Numbered from the stretch's first letter, positions 1-4,310 are shown. The stretch is 5,781 nt of DNA from Campylobacteraceae bacterium (GCA_031290675.1 JAITNC010000013.1:1-5781), one strand, 5' to 3'. The notes: generated by a model not told the origin, from the letters alone. Numbers and translations are program-made.

Positions 1-2132
1 GCAACACCGCCGTTTTTGAGCTTGCCAAACAGTATCTCGTCGCTCAGCGGAGTTTTGACCTCCTCGCTGATGACACGCCTCATCTGCCTTGCGCCCAAAG
101 TCTGACTAAAGCCCTTGTTTGCCAAGTACTCTTTCGCCGCAGGTGAAGCCTCTATCTTGATATTTTTATCTTTTAGCTGCTCCTCTATCTCGCCGAGCAA
201 TTTCTCTACTATTTTGACCATTTGTGCCGAACTTAGCGCTCTGAACTCCACAACAGCGTCAAGCCTGTTTCTAAACTCAGGTGCAAAAAAATCCTTCACA
301 GCCCTCAGCGTTTGGTCATTTTCAACTTTCGTAAATCCAACCTGCGGAGCCTCTTTTGTGCCGAGATTTGAAGTCATAATGATGATAACATTTCTAAAAT
401 CTATCTTTTTGCCGCTATTGTCCGTCAGCGTTGCGCTGTCAAAAATCTGCAACAGTATATTTAGCAAGTCGCCGTGCGCTTTCTCCACTTCGTCCAGCAA
501 AAGCACGCTGTGAGGGTGTTTTTTGATAGTATTTGTCATCTGTCCGCCCTCTTCAAACCCCACGTAACCCGGAGGCGAACCGATAAGACGGCTCACGGTG
601 TGCTTTTCCATATATTCGCTCATATCGTATCTCTCAAAATGCACGCCAAGCTCGTACGCCAACTGTTTTGCGACCTCTGTTTTGCCCACGCCTGTCGGCC
701 CCACAAACAAAAACGAGCCTATGGGCGCTACAGGGTTGCCAAGTCCCGCACGCGAGCGTTTTATCGCCATAACCAGAGCTTCTATCGCACTGTCTTGTCC
801 AAATATCTTGGACTTCAGGGCTGATGAGAGTGTCTTCAAGACGGCCTTGTCATCGCTCGTAGCCCTGATATTTGGGATATTGGCTATCTTTGAGAGGGTA
901 TTTTCTATATCCTGCACATTGACGCTTTTTCTCTTTTTCTCAAGCAGATGAAACGACGCACAAGTTTCGTCTATAAGGTCTATGGCTGAGTCGGGCAAAA
1001 ACCTGTCGTTTATGTATTTTTTTGCAAGCTCAGAGGCTGTTTTGAGCGTTTCGCTCGGCAGTTTGACTTTGTGATGCTCCTCGTACCTGCTTTTAAGCCC
1101 CAAAAGTATCTGATAAGTATCCTCAATGCTCGGCTCTTTCACATCTATGGCGGCGAAACGGCGGGATAACGCCCTGTCTTTGTCAAAATTGTTGCGAAAC
1201 TCCTGATAAGTGGTAGCTCCTATACATCTCAACTTTCCGCTGCTAAGAGATGGCTTGAGTAGATTTGAGAGGTCTACGCTGCCTCCGCTTGTAGAGCCCG
1301 CTCCGACTATGGTGTGTATCTCGTCTATAAACAAGATAGCGTTGGGGATATTTGTGAGTTTTTCTATGATATCTTTGAGCCGTTTCTCAAAATCGCCTCT
1401 GTATTTCGTGCCGGCGAGCAGTGAGCCTATATCTAACGTGAAAAGTGAGCATTTGCTCAAAACTTCGGGCGTTTTCTTTTCGCTTATGGCAAGCGCAAGC
1501 CCCTCTACGATGGCTGTTTTGCCTACGCCGGCTTCTCCCAAAAGCAGAGGGTTGTTTTTCTTTCGGCGGCACAATATCTGCATCATACGCCCAAGCTCGT
1601 CAGCTCTGCCTATGAGCGGGTCAATGTGTCCGAGCCTCGCCTCTTCTACGAGATTGATGCAAAACTCCACCTTGTCCTCCGTCGTACCGTTGCTATCGCC
1701 TTTGCTCGCAGCTATGGCATCTGTAAACATAGCTCTATCTATGCCCTTTTCAGCCAAAAGAAACACGCTGTAAGAGTTTTTCTCCTCAAGAATAAAATAC
1801 ATCATATCCAAAAGAGAAGCTTCGCTCTTGCCGTCATTTTGGATATTTAAAAGCATTCGCTCTATGGTGCGCGAGAGGGTTAGGGTTTCTGTCGGCTCGT
1901 AGTTGATGCCAAGCGGCACGCTCTTGTAGTTCGTTTCAAAGTACCCTTCCAACAGTTTTTTTATGGACTTTATATCATCATCGCTCGCGCCAAGCGAATT
2001 TAAAAGCGTCCTGACATCGTCGTGTTCCAACAATATATAAAAGATATGTTCCACAGTAAAAAACTCATGGCGATTGTTTTTCGCAAAACGGATAGCCCTG
2101 CCCAATAACTGACTTAACTCTTGACTTAACAT
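1..2132 (-). CDS. clpA: ATP-dependent Clp protease ATP-binding subunit ClpA (C-terminus cut by window edge)
   Basis: ClpA is the double-ring AAA+ unfoldase that threads proteins into ClpP in the cytoplasm. I read 710 uninterrupted codons. The Clp N-domain, with two repeated halves, covers about residues 1-140. The D1 ATPase has Walker A GEAGVGKT at 199-206, Walker B with D270/E271, and pore loop KYRG at 243-246. The D2 ATPase has Walker A GPTGVGKT at 478-485, pore loop GYVGF at 522-526, Walker B D547/E548, arginine finger R623 in EFRNRLD, and the sensor-2 GAR at 680-682. There is no long coiled-coil M-domain, which separates it from ClpB. The ClpP-docking tripeptide is VGF at 598-600, where E. 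coli ClpA has IGL. The ATG lies 2 bp after the clpS stop, and four GAG codons ending clpS supply its Shine-Dalgarno. Family proteins are about 730-760 residues, so only the extreme C-terminus is missing. In C. jejuni I recall aat following clpA; here that would lie off the left edge. Confidence 0.97.
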   Translation of the reverse strand, partial: MLSQELSQLLGRAIRFAKNNRHEFFTVEHIFYILLEHDDVRTLLNSLGASDDDIKSIKKLLEGYFETNYKSVPLGINYEPTETLTLSRTIERMLLNIQNDGKSEASLLDMMYFILEEKNSYSVFLLAEKGIDRAMFTDAIAASKGDSNGTTEDKVEFCINLVEEARLGHIDPLIGRADELGRMMQILCRRKKNNPLLLGEAGVGKTAIVEGLALAISEKKTPEVLSKCSLFTLDIGSLLAGTKYRGDFEKRLKDIIEKLTNIPNAILFIDEIHTIVGAGSTSGGSVDLSNLLKPSLSSGKLRCIGATTYQEFRNNFDKDRALSRRFAAIDVKEPSIEDTYQILLGLKSRYEEHHKVKLPSETLKTASELAKKYINDRFLPDSAIDLIDETCASFHLLEKKRKSVNVQDIENTLSKIANIPNIRATSDDKAVLKTLSSALKSKIFGQDSAIEALVMAIKRSRAGLGNPVAPIGSFLFVGPTGVGKTEVAKQLAYELGVHFERYDMSEYMEKHTVSRLIGSPPGYVGFEEGGQMTNTIKKHPHSVLLLDEVEKAHGDLLNILLQIFDSATLTDNSGKKIDFRNVIIIMTSNLGTKEAPQVGFTKVENDQTLRAVKDFFAPEFRNRLDAVVEFRALSSAQMVKIVEKLLGEIEEQLKDKNIKIEASPAAKEYLANKGFSQTLGARQMRRVISEEVKTPLSDEILFGKLKNGGV

Positions 2133-2149
2133 CTCTACTCCTCCTCCTC
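2133..2149 (-). promoter_or_regulatory. clpA ribosome binding site embedded in the last codons of clpS
   Basis: The final clpS codons are four GAG triplets, giving overlapping GGAGG cores. The nearest GGAG ends 5 nt (TAGAG) before the clpA ATG. This supports the chosen clpA start and suggests coupled translation of adaptor and unfoldase. Confidence 0.85.
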
Positions 2150-2437
2150 TAACTCAGCTCTAAGCGGAAAATCGTTCGCTTTGGCGCAATCACGCACTTG
2201 AGCTACTTTTGTTTCCGCTATCTCATAAGGATATACACCGCACACGCCGCGACCTTCGTTGTGAACTTTGAGCATTATCTCAAACGCACTTTTAGCGTCG
2301 TGTCCGAAATATGTCATCAGCACTTCTATCACAAAATCCATAGTCGTAACGTCATCATTTAGCAGATAAACTATGTAATTTTTGGGCATTGAGAGCTTTG
2401 TTTTGACTATCTCCGCCGTATCTGTTTTATGTGCCAC
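2135..2437 (-). CDS. clpS: ATP-dependent Clp protease adaptor ClpS
   Basis: ClpS (100 aa) binds proteins with destabilising N-terminal residues and hands them to ClpA. The substrate pocket signature is intact: LLNDDVTTMDFV at 25-36 carries the Asn-Asp-Asp that contacts the N-degron amino group and the Met gate (M33), and KVHNEGRGVCGVYPYEIAE at 57-75 carries the conserved VH.EGRG turn (H59). The chosen start is GTG: an in-frame TAA lies only two codons upstream, a weak AGGT sits 9 nt before it, and the next start (Met17) has no visible ribosome binding site. Residues 2-17 form the flexible tail that engages ClpA in characterised ClpS proteins. The gene begins 10 bp after the stop of the upstream lipoprotein gene, so translation is probably coupled. 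It ends in four GAG codons, giving an acidic tail that doubles as the clpA ribosome binding site. Confidence 0.96.
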   Translation of the reverse strand: MAHKTDTAEIVKTKLSMPKNYIVYLLNDDVTTMDFVIEVLMTYFGHDAKSAFEIMLKVHNEGRGVCGVYPYEIAETKVAQVRDCAKANDFPLRAELEEEE

Positions 2438-2447
2438 TGCTTAGTAC

Positions 2448-3044
2448 CTATTTGTCATTTAAAATATCTTCCAAATCTTTCTCTATGACGGCTGTTCCGA
2501 CATTGCCTATATAATACTTCACGCCCTCTTTGCTCTCCCAAATGTCCGTAACGTTTTGATATTTTCCGCCTTTTATCACGACTTTGAACGGCAGAGCTAT
2601 CATACTTTTGTAGTTTATGTCGTGCGTTATCGTATCGGCTAAAGCCTTGTTTTTATCGGAATTTTTAGCGATGAAATAGTGCGCATTATATGGTTTGGCG
2701 AAATTTTCTATGATATAGCGCTCGTCCACGTCCTCAAAATAACTAAGCCCTACAAGAGTTACGTTAGCCTGATACTTCAACTGCAGGTTCATAAGGGCGG
2801 GGGCTTCTTTTTTGCAAGGTTCGCAAAATGTACCAAAAATGTCAAATATGATGACATTGTCCTCTTTGCCGACTTGCACTATGCCGCCCTCAACTCTCTT
2901 GAAAGTGAGTTTTGCGCCTTGCACAGATGTCAGCTCTATGGTATCTCCCACGGATAGTTCGCTTGATTTTGGCAGCACGCTTTTCTCTTTTGAGCAGCCG
3001 CTGAAAAACATCAAAATAACTAAAATCGCCGATATATACTTCAT
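2448..3044 (-). CDS. Lipid-anchored thioredoxin-like (TlpA/ResA-type) thiol-disulfide oxidoreductase
   Basis: A 198-residue lipoprotein with a thioredoxin fold, expected to face the periplasm and reduce or exchange disulfides in client proteins. I start it at ATG 3044: AAGGA lies 7 nt upstream, whereas the ATG two codons earlier (3050) sits almost on top of it. Numbered from 3050, the signal peptide ends in a lipobox FSGC with lipidated Cys19; Ser at +2 favours the outer membrane. The redox motif is CEPC (76-79) after FGTF, followed by KKEAP as in TlpA/ResA proteins. The cis-Pro loop is LP (153-154), followed by FKVV. The insert between these, with GLSYFED, fits the AhpC/TSA-like TlpA branch. 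The client (cytochrome c maturation or another secreted thiol protein) cannot be told from sequence. As I recall, a thioredoxin-like gene also precedes clpS in C. jejuni, so the arrangement is probably ancestral. It heads the operon, with its stop 10 bp from clpS. Confidence 0.9.
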   Translation of the reverse strand: MKYISAILVILMFFSGCSKEKSVLPKSSELSVGDTIELTSVQGAKLTFKRVEGGIVQVGKEDNVIIFDIFGTFCEPCKKEAPALMNLQLKYQANVTLVGLSYFEDVDERYIIENFAKPYNAHYFIAKNSDKNKALADTITHDINYKSMIALPFKVVIKGGKYQNVTDIWESKEGVKYYIGNVGTAVIEKDLEDILNDK

Positions 3045-3065
3045 CAACATTTCCTTATTTTTATT

Positions 3066-3094
3066 AATGTATGATTTTACCTTGTAGGCGTAAA
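3066..3094 (-). promoter_or_regulatory. Weak candidate promoter for the lipoprotein-clpS-clpA operon
   Basis: Read on the minus strand, TTTACG is followed after 17 bp by TACATT, about 15-20 nt before the ribosome binding site of the thioredoxin-like gene. An alternative -10, TAAAAT at 3074-3079, lacks a convincing -35. Neither is close to consensus. Confidence 0.3.
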
Positions 3095-3199
3095 AGGAAG
3101 CTTAAATCATTTTTCTATTGATGAAAATAGTTACTGTTTTAAGATAAATAGTGTCTTGTTTGAGTTATGCCTGCTTTATGATGACTTCGCTATGGTTTT

Positions 3200-3225
3200 G
3201 CCGTTTTTGTTTGCGCAATAACGGC
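3200..3225. repeat. Short dyad GCCGTT/AACGGC around a central TTGCGCAA palindrome
   Basis: A perfect 6-bp inverted repeat encloses TTGCGCAA. No T-run follows on either strand, so it is not a convincing terminator. It lies just upstream of the antisense RNA promoter and beyond the 3' side of the small peptide gene, so it could be an operator or an mRNA 3' structure. Apart from this dyad and the weak operon promoter, I see nothing in 3061-3230. Confidence 0.4.
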
Positions 3226-3230
3226 TAAAT

Positions 3231-3259
3231 TTGCGGTTCTTATGAAAGTGTGGTATAAT
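3231..3259 (+). promoter_or_regulatory. Strong sigma70-type promoter for the antisense RNA
   Basis: TTGCGG at 3231-3236, a 17-bp spacer, then TATAAT at 3254-3259 preceded by TGG. Initiation would fall near 3266-3267. The transcript runs toward and under the cationic peptide gene on the other strand. The -10 box overlaps the left arm of the inverted repeat that can pair with the peptide gene's start codon region. Confidence 0.75.
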
Positions 3260-3276
3260 GTGAGTTAATTTAAGAG

Positions 3277-3296
3277 GTTGGGGATTTCTCCCCAAC
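3277..3296. repeat. Perfect 8-bp stem-loop just after the peptide gene
   Basis: GTTGGGGA and TCCCCAAC flank a 4-base loop. On the minus-strand mRNA the loop is GAAA, a stable GNRA tetraloop, lying 4 bp beyond the peptide stop codon. It may protect or help end the mRNA, but no U-tract follows. On the plus strand it forms the first hairpin of the antisense RNA. Confidence 0.75.
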
Positions 3297-3300
3297 ATAC

Positions 3301-3390
3301 TTAAAATAAAAGTTTGCGAAAGAAGCTTACTTTGCGGGAGAGCTTCTTTCTTCTTTTAATTTTAAGTTTAAACTTAAAATTAACTCTCAT
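3301..3390 (-). CDS. 29-residue highly cationic peptide, candidate type I toxin
   Basis: The ORF starts at ATG 3390 and ends at TAA 3301. The product begins MRVNFKFKLKIKRRKKL and ends SFFRKLLF. It contains 13 Lys/Arg and no Asp/Glu. The N-terminal part alternates hydrophobic and Lys residues, a centre RRKK follows, and the C-terminus is hydrophobic with two more basic residues. This could make it membrane-active or nucleic-acid binding. Reality is supported by an excellent AAGGAGG 4 nt upstream, a TTGACA-N17-GATAAT promoter giving a leader of about 48 nt, and a convergent antisense transcript. AapA toxins of Helicobacter are about 30 residues, basic, and arranged the same way; I do not see clear residue-level similarity, so family membership is inference. 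It is too short for most gene callers. Confidence 0.65.
   Translation of the reverse strand: MRVNFKFKLKIKRRKKLSRKVSFFRKLLF
3318..3360 (+). terminator. Intrinsic terminator of the antisense RNA, inside the peptide gene
   Basis: A perfect 10-bp stem, GAAAGAAGCT (3318-3327) with AGCTTCTTTC (3341-3350) around a 13-nt loop, is followed by TTCTTTTAATTTT. The T-run makes it directional for plus-strand transcripts. The same bases encode residues around 14-24 of the peptide on the other strand. Confidence 0.75.
3356..3383. repeat. Perfect 28-bp AT-rich palindrome in the 5' part of the peptide gene
   Basis: The two 14-bp halves are exact reverse complements, centred on GTTTAAAC at 3369/3370. In the peptide mRNA this gives a hairpin starting two codons after the AUG. 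It overlaps, and therefore competes with, the longer-range pairing of the start region with 3258-3274. Confidence 0.85.
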
Positions 3391-3394
3391 TTTT

Positions 3395-3401
3395 CCTCCT
3401 T
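3395..3401 (-). promoter_or_regulatory. Consensus Shine-Dalgarno of the cationic peptide gene
   Basis: AAGGAGG on the minus strand, 4 nt before ATG 3390. It is better than any ribosome binding site of the housekeeping genes in this window, and it fixes the start codon. Confidence 0.8.
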
Positions 3402-3444
3402 TCAAAAAACTAGTAAAAAGTGTTTTTCCTCTTTACATGTGATG

Positions 3445-3473
3445 ATTATCTGATAATTTATGATATTTGTCAA
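3445..3473 (-). promoter_or_regulatory. Near-consensus sigma70 promoter of the cationic peptide gene
   Basis: On the minus strand a perfect TTGACA (3468-3473) is followed by a 17-bp spacer and GATAAT (3445-3450). Initiation near 3438 gives a leader of about 48 nt that can form a small GTAAA/TTTAC hairpin upstream of the ribosome binding site. This is the best promoter match in the window. Confidence 0.8.
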
Positions 3474-3480
3474 GGTTTAT

Positions 3481-3546
3481 CGTACGCTGCCACATAATCC
3501 AAAATTAATAATATGATTGGTGTTCAATATGTATGTGGTAGTGTAC
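3481..3546 (+). repeat. 16-bp imperfect inverted repeat with wobble pairs
   Basis: Arms 3481-3496 (CGTACGCTGCCACATA) and 3531-3546 (TATGTGGTAGTGTACG). As a plus-strand RNA all 16 positions pair, two of them as G-U; as a minus-strand RNA those two become A-C mismatches. It lies just upstream of the -35 of the peptide promoter and just before the next plus-strand promoter. It could be a structured RNA segment or an operator. Confidence 0.6.
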
Positions 3547-3554
3547 GAAAAAGT

Positions 3555-3583
3555 TTGATAATTAATAGAAGAAGTGATATAAT
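3555..3583 (+). promoter_or_regulatory. Strong plus-strand promoter of the second structured locus
   Basis: TTGATA (3555-3560), a 17-bp spacer, and extended -10 TGATATAAT (3575-3583). Initiation is expected near 3590, producing an RNA that reads through the hairpins at 3643-3678. Confidence 0.7.
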
Positions 3584-3694
3584 GAGCTCTCATAAACCTA
3601 AAGGTGTCCATCTCAGAACCTTTCTACAGAGGTTTTGAATTTCAACCTGTGAGGACTAACTCACAGGTTGAGTCCTCATAAACACATTATATCA
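3575..3694. other. 120-bp structured element with inverted promoter-bearing ends, candidate small RNA locus
   Basis: The ends are a perfect inverted 10-mer, TGATATAATG (3575-3584) and CATTATATCA (3685-3694). Each arm is an extended -10 box pointing inward, so converging transcripts are possible; only the left one has a good -35. Inside, CAACCTGTGAG/CTCACAGGTTG (3643-3653/3660-3670) forms an 11-bp stem with a 6-nt loop, and TGAGGACT/AGTCCTCA (3650-3657/3671-3678) offers a competing or pseudoknot pairing. CTCATAAAC occurs near both ends as a direct repeat. I see no clear intrinsic terminator and no convincing peptide on the plus strand. A 44-codon minus-strand ORF (3477-3611), behind a weak AAAGG, cannot be excluded. 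Confidence 0.45.
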
Positions 3695-3746
3695 AAAAAT
3701 CCAACAACCACTTTTTTATCATACAACATCAAATAAAACACCATCA

Positions 3747-3786
3747 TTTGTCTCATCGTAAGCCTGTAACTTTGGCGTGACAATCA
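3747..3786. repeat. Degenerate REP-like unit
   Basis: The stretch runs from TTGTCTCATCGTAAG to GGCGTGACAATC. It matches the unit at 5289-5328 (TGTCATCGTGAG ... CGTGACAATC) in both flanks, while the centre differs. It also resembles the common bacterial repeat with outer motifs GTCATTGCGAG and CGTGGCAATCC. An open frame crossing it on the minus strand is therefore not evidence of a gene. Confidence 0.6.
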
Positions 3787-3811
3787 ACTCTTCTGTAAAA
3801 CAAGTGGAGAG

Positions 3812-3873
3812 CCCCCCCCATTTGTCATTCAGAGGCGAAGCCGAAGAATCTGTGTTTCTTTGTGCACCCCCCC
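3812..3873. repeat. REP-like unit flanked by C8 and C7 tracts
   Basis: C8 at 3812-3819, then TTGTCATTCAGAGGCGAAGC and GAAGAATCTGTGTT, then C7 at 3867-3873. Its reverse complement matches 5363-5406 (AACACAGATTCTTCG ... GAATGACAATGG plus a G-run), so this is a dispersed inverted repeat within the window. A shorter direct copy, TCATTCAGCGGCGAAGCC followed by C10, lies at 5259-5287. Confidence 0.65.
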
Positions 3874-4045
3874 AACCCATATATACAGTAGAGATCGTTA
3901 TGTTTTCATGATGACATGTGGAAAGGAGGAATGGGGATACCCTGCGTATTTTGCATTATAAATATTTATTGTATTATATATTAAAATTTTATATTTTACT
4001 TTTTATCACAACAAAATCATAAAATAGATTAATTTTTAAAGAAAC
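3874..4045. other. Intergenic stretch without a supported gene
   Basis: After the C7 tract there is a short patch of more balanced composition (about 3878-3958), with an AAGGAGG at 3923-3929 placed only 1 nt before an ATG, too close to be an ordinary start. The rest, to 4045, is very AT-rich. I see no RNA gene or clear promoter in it. Confidence 0.5.
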
Positions 4046-4057
4046 TTTTGCTAAAAT
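4046..4057 (+). promoter_or_regulatory. T-rich extended -10 promoter before the 14-codon ORF
   Basis: The element CTTTTGCTAAAAT (TTTTGnTAAAAT) fits the T-run plus extended -10 form typical of Campylobacterota housekeeping promoters, which often lack a -35. Initiation near 4064 would give a leader of about 20 nt to ATG 4085. It may also serve the lipoprotein gene downstream. Confidence 0.45.
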
Positions 4058-4084
4058 AAACATAATATTTTCAAAAGAGGTTTT

Positions 4085-4129
4085 ATGCTTAAGTTAATTT
4101 TAATATTTTTTTGCAGAGAGAGAGAGTAG
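4085..4129 (+). CDS. 14-codon ORF with T7 and (AG)6 tracts: leader peptide or phase-off small gene
   Basis: ATG 4085 follows AAGAGG (4075-4080) with a 4-nt gap and a plausible promoter at 4046-4057. The product is MLKLILIFFCRERE, then TAG at 4127. The ORF contains T7 (4106-4112) and (AG)6 (4115-4126). The +1 frame beyond it is open for 61 codons, to TAG 4311. A gain of one AG unit or loss of one T would join the start to that frame and give about 76 residues: a hydrophobic start, a Ser/Lys/Asn-rich middle, and a hydrophobic ILLLFNIFFTFY stretch. I recognise no family. The open frame lies in AT-rich DNA and could be chance, or the short ORF could be a leader peptide for the lipoprotein gene. 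Confidence 0.4.
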   Translation: MLKLILIFFCRERE

Positions 4130-4203
4130 CCTTAAACAGAGCTTAATCCATTCTGTTCATCAAATAAACTTCAAAAATAGCATTAAAATTTCTAAAAATT
4201 TTC

Positions 4204-4231
4204 AAAATATTTTATTATTATTTAATATTTT
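4204..4231. repeat. AT-rich inverted repeat AAAATATT/AATATTTT
   Basis: A perfect 8-bp dyad with a 12-bp spacer in the AT-rich leader before the lipoprotein gene. With this composition it may be accidental. Confidence 0.35.
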
Positions 4232-4310
4232 CTTCACATTCTATATCAGAGTGAATTTTACGAAGTATCTAAATTTTTCAAGATACATTCACTTGTCCAC
4301 ATTTGTGAAG
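4232..4310 (+). promoter_or_regulatory. Nested three-tier dyad upstream of the lipoprotein gene
   Basis: Three inverted repeats are nested in order: CTTCACA (4232-4238) with TGTGAAG (4304-4310), AGTGAAT (4250-4256) with ATTCACT (4287-4293), and GTATCT (4265-4270) with AGATAC (4281-4286). The two inner helices are contiguous on the 3' side. As RNA this is a long bulged stem-loop ending 57 nt before the ribosome binding site of the lipoprotein gene; as DNA it offers repeated TGTGAA/AGTGAAT half-sites. It also overlaps the phase-shifted extension of the 14-codon ORF. Confidence 0.5.

Larger units (their letters stand above)
3266..3361 (+). ncRNA. Candidate antisense antitoxin RNA, about 95 nt
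   Basis: Transcription from the promoter at 3231-3259 would give an RNA with two hairpins: GTTGGGGA/TCCCCAAC (3277-3296, 4-nt loop) and the terminator stem GAAAGAAGCT/AGCTTCTTTC (3318-3350) followed by a T-rich run. The RNA is fully complementary to the 3' two thirds of the 29-codon ORF on the minus strand and to its 3' flank. Because both inverted repeats are perfect, sense and antisense RNAs expose complementary hairpin loops, suiting fast kissing contacts. Size, position and two-hairpin form match IsoA-type antitoxin RNAs of Helicobacter type I systems. I see no homology to a named sRNA; the assignment rests on architecture. Confidence 0.65.

Noticed and set aside
115..1850. Several long plus-strand open frames (such as 115-513, 474-824, 598-951, 1210-1773, 1626-1850) and a minus-strand frame at 1387-1572
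   Set aside because: All lie over the intact clpA gene in other frames. Their Ser/Leu/Phe- or His/Arg-rich translations are what clpA codons give when misread, and none has family features.
3018..3036. GCCGATAT resembling a sigma28 -10 element
   Set aside because: It lies within the signal-peptide coding region, the TAAA element is far too close, and no plus-strand gene follows.
2679..3087. Plus-strand open frames over the thioredoxin-like gene
   Set aside because: They are antisense to a gene with a lipobox and CXXC motif, and have no ribosome binding site or recognisable product.
3582..3638. 18-codon basic ORF on the plus strand starting inside the -10 box at 3578-3583
   Set aside because: A transcript from that promoter would start downstream of the ATG, so it could not encode this peptide.
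3575..3694. CRISPR array or tracrRNA interpretation of the repeats
   Set aside because: There are no regularly spaced direct repeats with unique spacers and no cas gene. The repeats are inverted stems.
3722..3800. Minus-strand open stretch that looks like a protein C-terminus (ends FDVV then TGA)
   Set aside because: It reads across a REP-like unit that recurs at 5289-5328, so the apparent protein character comes from the repeat.
3931..3984. 17-codon hydrophobic ORF behind AAGGAGG
   Set aside because: The ribosome binding site lies only 1 nt from the ATG, no promoter is visible, and the frame lies in AT-rich DNA.
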